A stretch of DNA of 64,000 nt from Sphingomonas sp. HF-S4 (GTDB lineage: Bacteria; Pseudomonadota; Alphaproteobacteria; Sphingomonadales; Sphingomonadaceae): positions 1,116,001 through 1,180,000 of the forward strand of contig NZ_JAWJEJ010000001.1 of the NCBI RefSeq assembly GCF_032911445.1, given 5' to 3'. Of this stretch, positions 26,929-36,221 are shown in pieces (within the stretch, counting starts at the first letter, position 1; every line of letters begins with the position of its first letter). Made by a program: the position numbers and the translations under genes. The notes under the pieces are model-generated. The model was not told the origin of the DNA and ran no database searches. It saw only the letters and a list, made by a program, of their open reading frames with translations.

Positions 26929-27925
26929 GCAGAACCTCGTCGCCGGCCGACACGCCGAGGATCTTCGCCGCGGCTGGATCGATCGCCACGCCGGCATCGG
27001 ACGCGGTGATCTTCCCGAAACACACCTGGAAGTCCGCCAGCCGCCCGCTGGCCAGCATCGCCGGCTCGCCGCCGCCGTCGATCGCGGTGACCGTCGCCGA
27101 CTTGGCCTCGCGCACGGTGCGGACCAAGTCGGTGCGCGCGGTCATCGTCGGGCCGCCGTCGAAGATGTCGATGTAATTCTCGAATGCGAAGCCCTCATTC
27201 TCGAGCATCCGCATCGCGGCGCGGCCCGAGGGGTGGGGCAGGCCGATCACCGAGCGCGCGCTCTCCTGGAGCATCGCGGTGTAGATCGGGTGCTTGGGCA
27301 TCAAATCGGCGATAAACTGGTTGCCATGGGTGGCGTTGAATTCGTCGGCCTGCTGGAAGTTCATCCCGAAGAAGCGTCCGGCGACGCCATCCCAGAAGGG
27401 CGAGCCCCCGGCCTCGTCGATCACCCCGCGCAGCTCGGCGAGGACACGCTCGGCGAAGCGCGCGCGGTGGCGGGCTATGAACAGGTACCGGCTACGGGCG
27501 AGCAGCATACCCAGCCCGCCGGCGCGCTCGCCGGGGTGGAGAAAAAGCCCGCCGACTTCGCTGGAGCCTTCGAGGTCGTTGACCAGGCTAAGGATCTCGG
27601 CGCGGAAGGTGCGGTTGAGCTCCTGGCTGTGCTTGGTCACCGTGCCCATGCGATAGCTGTAGAAAGGCCAGTGCTGGCCGACATGGGTGAAGATCTGGCA
27701 CGTGCCGCGGACCTCGCCGGTCTCGCTGTTCTCGAGCACCAGCACGAACAGGTCGTCGAACAGCCCGTCCTCGTCGCGCGCGAAGGCGGCATGGCTGCGG
27801 ACCAGCTTGGCGCGCAGCGCGTCCTTTTCTGGAGGGAGGTTGGTGAAGCCGCCGCCAGTCAGCTTGGCCATTTCGTAGAGCGGCTGGAGATCCTCGTCGC
27901 GCGCGGCGCGGATGCGGAAGGTCAT
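26915..27925 (-). CDS. astA: Arginine N-succinyltransferase
   Basis: First step of the AST pathway; transfers succinyl from succinyl-CoA to the alpha-amino group of arginine. The 336-residue protein has the family N-terminus FRIRAARDEDLQPLYEMA and KLTGGGFTNLPP. Core blocks are TQ-like SYRMGTVTKHSQELN, GGLFLHPGERAGGLGMLLARS, SPFWDGVAGRFFGMNF and FENYIDIFDGGPTM. It starts inside the stop of the M20 hydrolase gene (ATGA) and overlaps astB. Note the substrate succinyl-CoA, the product of the methylmalonyl-CoA route at 34-43 kb. Confidence 0.95.
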   Translation of the reverse strand: MTFRIRAARDEDLQPLYEMAKLTGGGFTNLPPEKDALRAKLVRSHAAFARDEDGLFDDLFVLVLENSETGEVRGTCQIFTHVGQHWPFYSYRMGTVTKHSQELNRTFRAEILSLVNDLEGSSEVGGLFLHPGERAGGLGMLLARSRYLFIARHRARFAERVLAELRGVIDEAGGSPFWDGVAGRFFGMNFQQADEFNATHGNQFIADLMPKHPIYTAMLQESARSVIGLPHPSGRAAMRMLENEGFAFENYIDIFDGGPTMTARTDLVRTVREAKSATVTAIDGGGEPAMLASGRLADFQVCFGKITASDAGVAIDPAAAKILGVSAGDEVLHVGR

Positions 27926-29130
27926 GCGAAGTCCCCATTGGCGATGCGGAGGATGGTCACGGCCGACAAAGCGGCGCGTTCGGGCAGGCTTTCGGGGATC
28001 AGGAATTCCTCCGTGGAGTGGATTGCGCCGCCGCGCGCGCCCATCGTGTCAACGACGGGAACGCCGCACGCGGCGATGTTGTTGCCGTCGCAGACCCCGC
28101 CGGTGGCCTTCCACGCGACGGGAATGCCGAGATCGGTGCCGACGCTCTGGACGAGCCCGAACAGCTTCTCGGCGCCCGGATCGAGCGGCTTGGGGGGGCG
28201 ATTGAAGCTGCCGTGAACATCGATGTGAACTTCGTGCGAGGCCATGACGTCGCTTGCGGCGCGCTCGATCGCGGCCTTGGCGATGGCGATGCTCCATTCG
28301 TCGCGCGGACGGAAGTTGACGCGCAGGATGGCGAGATCGGGGACGACGTTGTTGGGCCCGCCGCCGTCGATCCGCGCGGGATTGACCGCGAGCCCGGGGG
28401 CCTTGGCATCGGCGAGGCGCACCGCGAGCGCGGCGGCGGCGACGAGCGCGTTGCGGCCCTCCTCGGGATTGCGCCCGGCATGCGCGCTGCGGCCGCGGAC
28501 GACCAGCGAGAAATTGCCGGTCCCGCCGCGCGCGCCGGCGAGCGTGCCGTCGGGGAGCGCGGGCTCGTAGGTGAGTGCCGCGACCTTGCCGCGTGCGGCG
28601 CCCTCGATCAGCGCGCGCGACGAGAAGGAGCCGGTCTCCTCGTCCGAATTGATCAGCACTTCATAGCCGAGCTGCGATGCGAGCGGGCTGGCCTCGAGCG
28701 CTTCGAGCGCGGCGAGCATCAGCGCGAGGCCCCCCTTCATGTCGGCGGCGCCGGGGGCGTTGAACCGGCCGTCGTCGAGCCATCGGCCCGTCTGGAAGGG
28801 ATGATCGGCGCCGTACACCGTGTCCATGTGCCCGGTGAGCAGCATCTGGATCGGCGCCTCGGGGCGCACCGCGAGATGGAGGTGGCGGCCATGCGCGATG
28901 CTCTCGACGCGGCCATCGGGCGTGACGCTCTCGGCGGGCGCCGGATCGACCAGCGCGAGATGTCCGGGCAGGACGGAGAAGGCGTTCGCCAGTTCCTGCG
29001 CGACCTGCGCCAGCCCGGTCAGGTTGCGCGTGCCGCTGTTGATCGCCACCCAGGCCTGCGTCCGCGCGAGCATCGGCGCGCCCGCGACATGCTCGATCGC
29101 CGCCTGTTCGATGCTGCAAAGCCCGTTCAT
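27922..29130 (-). CDS. M20-family amidohydrolase in the ast operon
   Basis: A 402-residue zinc-dependent amidohydrolase of the M20/ArgE/CPG2 family. The first zinc ligand block is LTGHMDTVYG (near residue 99), followed by FNAPGAADMKGGLALML with the bridging aspartate, and the catalytic glutamate pair INSDEETGSFSSR. The dimerisation domain contains VVRGRSAHAGRNPEEGRNA. The last ligand is in the C-terminal GAIHSTEEFL. It heads an overlapping group with astA and astB, and no astE (M14 desuccinylase), astC or astD is visible. It may remove the succinyl group at the end of the pathway, or act on another acyl amino acid; this is inferred from position only. Confidence 0.8.
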   Translation of the reverse strand: MNGLCSIEQAAIEHVAGAPMLARTQAWVAINSGTRNLTGLAQVAQELANAFSVLPGHLALVDPAPAESVTPDGRVESIAHGRHLHLAVRPEAPIQMLLTGHMDTVYGADHPFQTGRWLDDGRFNAPGAADMKGGLALMLAALEALEASPLASQLGYEVLINSDEETGSFSSRALIEGAARGKVAALTYEPALPDGTLAGARGGTGNFSLVVRGRSAHAGRNPEEGRNALVAAAALAVRLADAKAPGLAVNPARIDGGGPNNVVPDLAILRVNFRPRDEWSIAIAKAAIERAASDVMASHEVHIDVHGSFNRPPKPLDPGAEKLFGLVQSVGTDLGIPVAWKATGGVCDGNNIAACGVPVVDTMGARGGAIHSTEEFLIPESLPERAALSAVTILRIANGDFA

Positions 29131-29211
29131 CCGGGGGTGGTAGCGCGTCAGGCGTCCAGGGTGAACACCTTGTCGACGAAGCGGGCCATAGCTTGCGGCT
29201 CTGGCCCTGCG

Positions 29212-30114
29212 TCAGAAATCGACGACGAGCGCGGCCCGGCTGGTGGTGTCCTTGGTCTCGCGGCCGATCGGCGGCATGCTTTCGTACTGGAGCGTGTACG
29301 AGAATTGCGCCGAAAGCGGGCCGAACAGCTTGGCGAGCAGCGCCGAGCGGCTCGACACCGTGCTGTTGGCGTCCTGCAGATAGGCCGACGCATTTTGCGT
29401 CAGCGAGATCTTGGGCGAGAGCTTCCAGCCGAAATCCAGGCTGCCGCGCGCGGCGATGTTGCTCTCGGTCTTGTCGTCGATGAAGCGTGTGAGGCGATAT
29501 GCCGGCCCGAGTTCGAGATCGAGCTTGACCTTGGGCGACTTGACCGCGCTGTAGCCCGCGCCGCTAGACAGCGAGACGCGGTCGTAAAAGCCCGAGAAGC
29601 GATCGCTTTCATATTGCGCGGCGCCATACATGTAGGCGCGATCGTCGAACTTCCAGTTCGGCTCATAGGCGGCGAGATAGCGCTCGCGCGTGACGATGCC
29701 GAGGCTCTCCTGGTAATCCGCCTGCAGGCGCAGCTTGTGGCGCCATTCGAGCGCCTCGCGCTTGACCTCGACCACGGCAGTGAGCCCGATATTCTCGCTG
29801 TTGCCGGTCTGCACATAGCCGCCCAGCTCGGCACGGCCCTTCACCAGATCGAAGAAGTCGGCCTCGCGGATGCGGCGATTGGCCTTCGCGACGCGATCGT
29901 TGCGCCAGTCGCTGGCTATCTTGACGACCAGGTCGGCGCTCGCGGGGTCGGCGGTCCTAGCGTATTTGACGATCACCGAGACATCGCCCTCGCTGCCCGC
30001 CGCCATTGCCGAATCGAGCATCGACTTGATCGTCGGCGGGATCACCGGGTCTTCGGCCGCGAAAGCCGCGGTATTGGCCAACAGCAGCGGCAGGGCGAAG
30101 AGCAGGGCGCGCAT
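29212..30114 (-). CDS. DUF481 (YdiY-like) outer-membrane beta-barrel protein
   Basis: A 300-residue protein with signal peptide MRALLFALPLLLANTAAFAA. The mature N-terminus is an alpha-helical segment (about 60 residues), followed by repeated amphipathic beta-strands such as AELGGYVQTGNSENIGLTAVVEV, YLAAYEPNWKFDDRAYMYGA and SLSSGAGYSAV. It ends in a C-terminal aromatic-type strand terminating in F, as expected for BAM-inserted barrels. An in-frame ATG at 30132 lacks a ribosome site. Role unknown; DUF481 proteins are salt- or alkali-linked in some bacteria. Confidence 0.8.
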   Translation of the reverse strand: MRALLFALPLLLANTAAFAAEDPVIPPTIKSMLDSAMAAGSEGDVSVIVKYARTADPASADLVVKIASDWRNDRVAKANRRIREADFFDLVKGRAELGGYVQTGNSENIGLTAVVEVKREALEWRHKLRLQADYQESLGIVTRERYLAAYEPNWKFDDRAYMYGAAQYESDRFSGFYDRVSLSSGAGYSAVKSPKVKLDLELGPAYRLTRFIDDKTESNIAARGSLDFGWKLSPKISLTQNASAYLQDANSTVSSRSALLAKLFGPLSAQFSYTLQYESMPPIGRETKDTTSRAALVVDF

Positions 30115-30174
30115 GCCCAACGCCCTAGTCATATTAATAGGGCGCTAAAAGGGCAGTGCGCGACGGACCGATCG

Positions 30175-30669
30175 TTACGCCCGACGAAGCGTTTCGAGTT
30201 CTTCGGCGAATATTTCCAGGAGTTGGCGGTAGAGGTGGCGCTTGAACGGGACGATAATGTCGGGAAGGTCGGCGGGCGCCGCCCATCGCCATGCGCGGAA
30301 CTCGGGCTCGGCAGTGGCGATGTTCACATCCGCGTCTTCGCCGCTGAACCGGAACAGGAACCAGCGTTGCCGCTGGCCGCGCCACTTGCCCTTCCAAACC
30401 TTGCCGATCAGGTCATCGGGCAGGTCATAGGTCAGCTCGTCGGGCGCGGTGGCGACCAGCTCGGCATGCTCGCGCGCGACGCCGGTCTCTTCCCACAGTT
30501 CGCGCCAGGCGGCATCGAGCGGATCCTCGCCCGGATCGATCCCGCCCTGCGGCATCTGCCAGGCCTCGAGCACCGAATCGAGCCGCTGACCGACGAACAC
30601 CAAGCCATCGCGATTGACCAGCATGACGCCCGCGCAGGGACGATAGGGAAGCGACTGGATATCGGTCAT
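30175..30669 (-). CDS. rppH: RNA pyrophosphohydrolase (RppH/NudH)
   Basis: Nudix hydrolase converting 5'-triphosphate RNA ends to monophosphate, which triggers RNase E decay. The N-terminus YRPCAGVMLVNRDGLVFVGQR is the RppH type. The Nudix box is GGIDPGEDPLDAAWRELWEETGV (GX5EX7REUXEEXGU), and the tail has the WFLFRFSGEDADVNI and EPEFRAWRWAAP blocks found in RppH. 164 residues. No clear operon partner. Confidence 0.93.
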   Translation of the reverse strand: MTDIQSLPYRPCAGVMLVNRDGLVFVGQRLDSVLEAWQMPQGGIDPGEDPLDAAWRELWEETGVAREHAELVATAPDELTYDLPDDLIGKVWKGKWRGQRQRWFLFRFSGEDADVNIATAEPEFRAWRWAAPADLPDIIVPFKRHLYRQLLEIFAEELETLRRA

Positions 30670-30700
30670 GCGGGGCGCCTATCACATCGCGGCAGATTCG

Positions 30701-31459
30701 CTAGTCGCGCCAGCTCTTGTCGGTGCGATCGACCAGCCGGACCATCGCGGCGAAGTCGGCGGCGCCGGGGCCGCCGGGCACCTGCGCCATGTGGAGGTCG
30801 CGCTGGTGGACCGCGACGACCTCGTCGGAAACCACCAGGGGCGTGCCCATGCTTGCAGTGGCGACCTGGATCTCGCAGGCGCGCTGGAGCGCCCAGTGCA
30901 TGATGAACGCTTCCGGCACGGTGCGGCCCATCACCAATATGCCGTGGTTGCGCAGCAGCATCACGCGCTTTTCGCCGAGGTTTGCGAGGAGGCGCTCGCC
31001 TTCCTCGTCGCGGACGGTGACGCCCTCGAAGTCGTGATAGGCGATCTGGCCGGCGAAGTTGCAGGCATAGAAATTGACCGGCTGCAGCCCGCCCTCGACG
31101 CTGCTCACTGCCATGCCCGCGGTGGTGTGGGTATGCGCGATGCAATGCGCGTCGGGCAGGTGGCGGTGGAACAGCGCATGCTGGACGAAGCCGGCGCGGT
31201 TGACCGGATAGGGCGAGTCGTCGAGCTTGTTGCCGTCGATGTCGATCTTGACGAGGTTCGATGCCTTCACTTCGCTGAAATGCAGCCCGAACGGATTTAT
31301 CAGGAACGCGCCTTCCTCGTCCGGCACCTTGAGCGTGATATGGTTGTAGATCATCTCCGACCAGCCGAGATGATCGAACACGCGATAGCAGGCGGCAAGC
31401 TGCTGACGTGCTTCCCATTCGGCTTCGGTCATCTGCGACGCGCGCAAAGCGGTGGCCAT
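30701..31459 (-). CDS. Class II aldolase/adducin family protein
   Basis: A 252-residue protein of the AraD/FucA/adducin fold. ATG 31459 follows GGGAGAGG. The zinc ligands are in HTHTTAGMAVSS (two histidines) and in the later LLRNHGILVMGR. WSEMIYNHITLKVP and GAFLINPFGLHFSEV mark the substrate and phosphate-loop region. In families such as L-fuculose-phosphate aldolase or ribulose-phosphate epimerase the acid/base residues differ. The adducin-like spacing here suggests a dehydratase or decarboxylase role, but the substrate cannot be assigned. Confidence 0.85.
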   Translation of the reverse strand: MATALRASQMTEAEWEARQQLAACYRVFDHLGWSEMIYNHITLKVPDEEGAFLINPFGLHFSEVKASNLVKIDIDGNKLDDSPYPVNRAGFVQHALFHRHLPDAHCIAHTHTTAGMAVSSVEGGLQPVNFYACNFAGQIAYHDFEGVTVRDEEGERLLANLGEKRVMLLRNHGILVMGRTVPEAFIMHWALQRACEIQVATASMGTPLVVSDEVVAVHQRDLHMAQVPGGPGAADFAAMVRLVDRTDKSWRD

Positions 31460-31590
31460 TGTACCTCTCCCAAGGCGATTTTCGGCCACTATGCCATGCC
31501 CGGGAGGGGAGCGGCAACTGCGGGGTCGTGCAGGGATCGAAATCCGCGAAGATGCGTTGCGCTGTCGCAACGATCGAGGGGAAGTCCGAT

Positions 31591-32517
31591 ATGCGCGTGC
31601 TCAGTTTGGGTCAGGGTGTCGCCCTGGCGGGGTTGGTCCTGCTGACGGCGTGCGGCGGGGGTGCCGGAGGCGGCGGCAACGACGCGGTCGCAGTCGCGGC
31701 GTCGCCCGATGCGGCCGCCAAGGTCAGCGCCTATACCGAGGCGTACAACGCGCTGATCGACACGTTCGGTCTGCCGCGGACCGCCGACGAATATAAGGAG
31801 GAGCGGATCGCCACGCGCTCGCCATCGGACAATATCTCGATCAGCAAGGGCTGGATCGATACCGCGCAGGGCAAGCTCAAGGCAGCGCGGGCGCTTCCGG
31901 GCTCGGTGGGAGTGCTCGACACGAAGGCGGAGGCGCTCGACACTGCGCTGACCAAGCTGATGGCGCGGCTCGGGCCGCTGCACGATTACTACAACACCAA
32001 GGCGTATCGCGAGGACGCACTCAAGCGCGGCAAGGCCGAGGATGCGCAGATGACCGCCGAGTTCGATGCGGCCCTGAAGGCGATGGAGGATTTCGACGCC
32101 ACGCTGGTCCAGCAGCGCCGCGCCGGAGCAGAGGCCGAGCTGGCCAAGCTCAAGGCCGACGGGAACATGGTCGACTATTACAACAAGGCGATGCTGGTGC
32201 AGGCCGAGGATCTGGTCCAGCTGTTCGGAAAGCCCGAGGACCTCAAGGATCCCGCGGTATTCGCCAAGGGCGACACGATCCTGGCCTCGCTCGAGAAGTC
32301 GCTCGCCGAGCAGAAAAAGGCCGTGACCGAAGGCAAGGCCAAGGCGACCGAGCCCCTCGAGAAGAGTCGGCTCGGCGTTTCGGAGATCGTCGCCGACATG
32401 CTCGGCTCGATGATCGGCCATTATCGTCAGCTCAAGCAGTCGCATTCGGCGAGCGACGCGCAATCGATGGTCGATTCCTACAACCGTGCGGTGGGTTCGG
32501 CGAACCGCAACATCTGA
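31591..32517 (+). CDS. YiiG-like (DUF3829) lipoprotein
   Basis: A 308-residue lipoprotein. The signal peptide ends in a lipobox LLTAC at residue 20, followed by a glycine-rich linker (GGGAGGGGN). The mature part is all helical, with a DUF3829-like core including SAYTEAYNALIDTFG, ARLGPLHDYYNTKAYREDAL and a final SHSASDAQSMVDSYNRAVG. Lysine- and glutamate-rich helices suggest a coiled-coil. GAGGGGAAG precedes ATG 31591. Function unknown; located at the envelope. Confidence 0.8.
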   Translation: MRVLSLGQGVALAGLVLLTACGGGAGGGGNDAVAVAASPDAAAKVSAYTEAYNALIDTFGLPRTADEYKEERIATRSPSDNISISKGWIDTAQGKLKAARALPGSVGVLDTKAEALDTALTKLMARLGPLHDYYNTKAYREDALKRGKAEDAQMTAEFDAALKAMEDFDATLVQQRRAGAEAELAKLKADGNMVDYYNKAMLVQAEDLVQLFGKPEDLKDPAVFAKGDTILASLEKSLAEQKKAVTEGKAKATEPLEKSRLGVSEIVADMLGSMIGHYRQLKQSHSASDAQSMVDSYNRAVGSANRNI

Positions 32518-32547
32518 TGGTGCACCTCCTCTTCGCCGAGTCTCGGG

Positions 32548-32982
32548 TCAGCGCTGGCGCGGCGTGATGGGCGCGCCGGCGCCCGGGCGGGGAGGGGCGA
32601 AGTCCATCGCCAGATGCGCGGGCGTTGGGTTGCGGACCTTTGAGGGCCGGCCTTCACGCCGCATGCGTGCATCGGCCTCGGGCCAGCTTGGCATCGTCAG
32701 GTCGGGCTGCTCCCAATGGACGATGCTCGCCTCGTCGCACCAGTGGATCAGCTTTGGCATCGCCTTCTTGTGCGAGCCTGCCTTGATATAGGCGCGCATG
32801 TCGGCGGCTTGGTCCCAGATGGTCAGCGTCCAGAAGGTCCAGCGGCGATCGGGCAGCAGCGCTCCGGCACGGAACCCCGACGCGGCCGAGGCCTGGCGGC
32901 TGGTTCGATAGGCATGGAGGAAGAAGGCAGGCAGAAAGCGCCACGACCGGACGCGCAGGCGAGTGACACTGACGAAGGGCAT
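32548..32982 (-). CDS. ABM/DUF3291-like small protein
   Basis: A 144-residue protein starting MPFVSVTRLRVRSWRFLP after a GGGAGAA ribosome site. A dimeric alpha/beta-barrel-like pattern is seen: a beta start, RFLPAFFLHAYRTSRQASAASG, WTFWTLTIWDQAADMRAYIKAG and HKKAMPKLIHWCDEASIVHW. This resembles antibiotic-biosynthesis-monooxygenase-fold and DUF3291 proteins, some of which oxidise carotenoids or quinones. The C-terminal 35 residues are proline- and arginine-rich. Function not assignable. It overlaps nothing and is followed by the PccR-like regulator in the same direction. Confidence 0.7.
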   Translation of the reverse strand: MPFVSVTRLRVRSWRFLPAFFLHAYRTSRQASAASGFRAGALLPDRRWTFWTLTIWDQAADMRAYIKAGSHKKAMPKLIHWCDEASIVHWEQPDLTMPSWPEADARMRREGRPSKVRNPTPAHLAMDFAPPRPGAGAPITPRQR

Positions 32983-33035
32983 CGATTTCTCCCGGTAGCG
33001 TGGCCGTGGCCTGTAGGCCGGATGCAACCGAAGCC

Positions 33036-34442
33036 CTAGCGAAACGCGTAGGGCACCACGCTACGGCGGTCGGCGTCGATCTCGATGACGGATCCCGCGG
33101 GCGGGAAGGCGCGCTGGTCGCAATCGGTGCGCGGGCAGATACGGCAGCTGGCACCGATCGGCGTGGCCGCGCCGCCGGGGCGGAGGTCGTCGGCATAGAC
33201 GAAGTCGGCGGCATGGGCCTCCTCGCAGCCCAAGGCGACCGCGTAGCGCCGCGGCGGGCGGGCATAGCTGCCCGACGGCTTGACCAGTCCCTTGGCCATC
33301 GAGACGTAGCGCGTGCCGTCGGGCATCTCGGCCAATTGGACCAGGATGCGGTCGGGGATCGCCACGGCCTCGTGGACGATCCACAGCGGGCAGGCGCCTC
33401 CCAATGCCGCAAACTGGAGCCGGGTGGCCGAGTGGCGCTTGGTGATGTTGCCCGCCATATCGACGCGACAGAAGAAGAAGGGCAGGCCGGCCGCGCCGGG
33501 GCGCTGGAGCGTCGAGAGGCGGTGGCACGCCTGTTCGAAGCTCACCCCGAAGCGCTGCCGCAGCCGATCGATGTCGTGGCGGACCTCGCGAGCGCGGGTG
33601 CGGAAGGCGTTGTACGGCATCAGCAGCGCGCCGGCGGCGTAATTGGCGAGGCCGACGCTGAGCAGTTCGCGCGACGCCTGGCCGGCGAGCCCGGCCTCGG
33701 CGACGACATGATGCATCTCGTTGGCGAACTCGTAGCGCACCAGCCGATGCGCGAGCAGGAACGCGCGGCTTTCGAGCGGGAGCCCGGCGTTGAGCGCGAG
33801 CGTGCGTGTCGCTTCGTCGAAGCGGCTGAGCTGGCTGCCGTCGGAATCCTCGCCGGTCACGCGGACCCCGTGCCAGCGGCGCAGCCGGTCTTCGAGCGCC
33901 TGGGTGACCGGACCCTCGTCGAGCGCGTCGGCGAGCGCTTCGGCCGAGCGGTCGATCACGTCGATGTAATTGCCCTCGGCCTGGAACCAGTCGCGCACTT
34001 CCTCCCAGGGGAGGGGGGCTGCGTCGCTCGATCCCGTATCGAAGCGGTCGTCGAGGACGCGGAGCTGCTCCTGGCTGCGGCGCCATGCCTCGTGGACCGC
34101 GACGAGGCGGCGGGCGAGGAGGGGCTGCTGCTCGAGCCCGCGGCGGACATCGGGCTCGCTCAGCGCGTGCGCGGGGATGCTGGTGTCGGTCGCGGCGTCG
34201 ATCGTGCGAAGCAGCGCGGAGGTCTCGGCCTCGGTGCCGATGTCGGCCGCCTCCATCGGGAACTCGCGAGCGAGCGCGAGCAGGACGACGTCGGTTATCG
34301 GGCGGCCGTTATTCTCGATCTGCGAGAGATAGGGGACCGAAATGCCGAGTTGCGTCGCCATCGCCGCCTGGCTGAGGCCGAGGCGGCGGCGCAGCTCACG
34401 CAGGCGGAAGCCTTCGAACAGCCGGCGGCGGGGGGATCTCAA
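33036..34442 (-). CDS. XRE/ScfR-type short-chain acyl-CoA responsive regulator (PccR-like)
   Basis: A 468-residue regulator. The N-terminal helix-turn-helix (about residues 5-60) reads RLRELRRRLGLSQAAMATQL, then SVPYLSQIENNGRPI. A long helical middle contains an IrrE-like stretch with RAFLLAHRLVRYEFANEMHHVV, and the C-terminal domain is short-chain fatty acyl regulator-like, ending CRICPRTDCDQRAFPP with conserved cysteines. This is the architecture of RamB, MccR and PccR, which control propionate and glyoxylate pathways. It diverges from pccB, so it is probably the local activator or repressor of the propionyl-CoA operon. The ligand is inferred, not seen. Confidence 0.88.
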   Translation of the reverse strand: MRSPRRRLFEGFRLRELRRRLGLSQAAMATQLGISVPYLSQIENNGRPITDVVLLALAREFPMEAADIGTEAETSALLRTIDAATDTSIPAHALSEPDVRRGLEQQPLLARRLVAVHEAWRRSQEQLRVLDDRFDTGSSDAAPLPWEEVRDWFQAEGNYIDVIDRSAEALADALDEGPVTQALEDRLRRWHGVRVTGEDSDGSQLSRFDEATRTLALNAGLPLESRAFLLAHRLVRYEFANEMHHVVAEAGLAGQASRELLSVGLANYAAGALLMPYNAFRTRAREVRHDIDRLRQRFGVSFEQACHRLSTLQRPGAAGLPFFFCRVDMAGNITKRHSATRLQFAALGGACPLWIVHEAVAIPDRILVQLAEMPDGTRYVSMAKGLVKPSGSYARPPRRYAVALGCEEAHAADFVYADDLRPGGAATPIGASCRICPRTDCDQRAFPPAGSVIEIDADRRSVVPYAFR

Positions 34443-34443
34443 A

Positions 34444-34558
34444 CTCCCCTCCCTGCAAGGTAGGGGTGGGGGGTGGGTGCACGGCCTGCAGGGTCGCGCT
34501 CCTCACGAGGGCTCGCTTCGCTCGCACCCACCCCCATCCCCTCCCTTTCAGGGAGGGG
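34444..34558. repeat. Family A palindromic repeat pair in the pccR-pccB gap
   Basis: CTCCCCTCCCTGCAAGGTAGG with GGTGGGGGGTGGGTGC on the left, and GCACCCACCCCCATCCCCTC ending CAGGGAGGGG on the right. The centre contains GAGGGCTCGCTTCGCTCGC. The divergent promoters of the regulator and pccB must share the rest of this interval. Confidence 0.8.
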
Positions 34559-34603
34559 CGTGTTGTTGGGCAGGCGGCACGCGCTTCTCATAGTTGGATC
34601 ATA

Positions 34604-34646
34604 TTCTGCAAACCTCTCCGCCGCAACTTTACAACATTGCATTTGC
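34604..34646. promoter_or_regulatory. Candidate regulator-binding region between pccR-like gene and pccB
   Basis: The AT-richer stretch between the repeat and pccB contains TTCTGCAAA (34604-34612) and ATTGCATTTGC (34636-34646). Both resemble TTTGCAAA half-sites reported for the PccR family. The spacing (about 24 bases between) is unlike a tandem site, so this is only a candidate. No clear -35/-10 pair is seen. Confidence 0.4.
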
Positions 34647-34694
34647 GCGGCCGTGCGTCCCCTGTGCAGAAGGCGCCACCTGCTGGAGACCTGC

Positions 34695-36221
34695 ATGTCG
34701 TCGACGATCGAGGAACTGGAGCGCCGCCGCGCCGCGGCCCGGCTGGGCGGCGGGCAGAAGCGCATCGACGCGCAGCACGCCAAGGGCAAGCTCACGGCGC
34801 GCGAACGCGTGGAAGTGCTGCTCGACCAGGGATCGTTCGAGGAGCTCGATATGTATGTCGAGCATAACTGCGTCGATTTCGGCATGGCCGAGCAGATCAT
34901 TCCCGGCGACGGCGTCGTCACCGGCAGCGGCACGATCAATGGCCGGCTCGTCTTCGTGTTCAGCCAGGATTTCACGGTGTTCGGCGGCTCGCTCAGCGAG
35001 CGCCACGCGCAGAAGATCTGCAAGGTGATGGACATGGCGATGAAGGTCGGCGCGCCCGTCATCGGCCTCAACGACAGCGGCGGCGCGCGCATCCAGGAGG
35101 GCGTCGCGTCGCTCGGCGGCTATGCCGAGGTGTTCCAGCGCAACGTGCTTGCGAGCGGCGTCGTGCCGCAGCTCAGCCTGATCATGGGGCCCTGCGCAGG
35201 CGGGGCCGTCTATTCTCCCGCGATGACCGACTTCATCTTCATGGTGAAGGATTCATCGTATATGTTCGTCACCGGCCCAGATGTAGTGAAGACCGTTACC
35301 AACGAGATCGTCACGCAGGAGGAACTGGGTGGTGCGGTGACGCATACCACGAAGTCGGGGGTCGCAGACGTGGCCTTCGATAACGATATCGAGGCGCTGC
35401 TCGCGGCCCGCGACTTCGTGGACTTCTTGCCGGGGTCGAACCGCGAGGCCGTGCCCGAGCGGCCGTGCGACGATCCCTGGGATCGCATCGAGGACAGCCT
35501 CGACACGCTGATCCCACCCAGCGCCAACCAGCCCTATGACATGCACGAGTGCGTGCGGAAGGTGCTCGACGAAGGCGAGTTCTTCGAACTGCAGCCGACG
35601 CATGCGGGCAATATCCTGATCGGCTTCGGCCGGATCGAGGGGCGCACGGTGGGTGTGGTCGCCAACCAGCCGATGGTGCTCGCCGGGGTGCTCGACATCA
35701 ATTCGAGCAAGAAGGCGGCGCGGTTCGTGCGCTTCTGCGATGCGTTCGACATCCCGATCGTGACCTTCGTCGACGTTCCCGGCTTCCTGCCGGGCGTCGG
35801 GCAGGAGCATTCGGGGATCATCAAGCATGGCGCCAAACTGCTGTTCGCTTATGCCGAGGCGACCGTCCCTAAGATCACCGTGATCACTCGGAAAGCCTAT
35901 GGCGGCGCGTACGACGTGATGGCCTCGAAGCACCTCCGCGGCGACTTGAACTACGCCTGGCCCACCGCGGAGATCGCGGTGATGGGGGCGAAGGGCGCGG
36001 TGGAGATCATCTTCCGCGGCAAGACCTCCGAGGAGATCGCCGAGCGCACCGCCGAGTACGAGGCGCGCTTCGCCAATCCGTTCGTGGCGGCGAGCAAGGG
36101 GTTCATCGACGAAGTAATCCTGCCGCATTCCACGCGGCGTCGGGTGGCGCTGGGGCTACGGAAGCTGCGGGGCAAGCAGCTCGAGAACCCGTGGAAGAAG
36201 CATGACAATATTCCGCTTTGA
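34695..36221 (+). CDS. pccB: Propionyl-CoA carboxylase beta subunit (carboxyltransferase)
   Basis: Transfers the carboxyl group from biotin to propionyl-CoA, giving (S)-methylmalonyl-CoA; partner of the biotin-carrying PccA at 41448. The 508-residue protein has the PccB layout: an N-terminal helical part ([15 protein letters not shown]), [14 protein letters not shown] and [16 protein letters not shown] for the CoA site, then [21 protein letters not shown] and [14 protein letters not shown]. The C-terminal half contains [22 protein letters not shown] and [21 protein letters not shown] 34695 follows GGAG. First gene of the operon, divergent from a PccR-like regulator. It is followed by a 20-base overlap with the next gene. 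Confidence 0.96.
   Translation: MSSTIEELERRRAAARLGGGQKRIDAQHAKGKLTARERVEVLLDQGSFEELDMYVEHNCVDFGMAEQIIPGDGVVTGSGTINGRLVFVFSQDFTVFGGSLSERHAQKICKVMDMAMKVGAPVIGLNDSGGARIQEGVASLGGYAEVFQRNVLASGVVPQLSLIMGPCAGGAVYSPAMTDFIFMVKDSSYMFVTGPDVVKTVTNEIVTQEELGGAVTHTTKSGVADVAFDNDIEALLAARDFVDFLPGSNREAVPERPCDDPWDRIEDSLDTLIPPSANQPYDMHECVRKVLDEGEFFELQPTHAGNILIGFGRIEGRTVGVVANQPMVLAGVLDINSSKKAARFVRFCDAFDIPIVTFVDVPGFLPGVGQEHSGIIKHGAKLLFAYAEATVPKITVITRKAYGGAYDVMASKHLRGDLNYAWPTAEIAVMGAKGAVEIIFRGKTSEEIAERTAEYEARFANPFVAASKGFIDEVILPHSTRRRVALGLRKLRGKQLENPWKKHDNIPL

Noticed and set aside
29131..29211. Short leftward reading MARFVDKVFTLDA between the M20 and DUF481 genes
   Set aside because: Only a 13-residue end with no supported start; it may be a remnant but cannot be called a gene.
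28018..30903. 961-residue open frame on the plus strand across M20, DUF481, rppH and aldolase genes
   Set aside because: It runs opposite to four well-supported genes, has no domain features, and is an artefact of high GC content.
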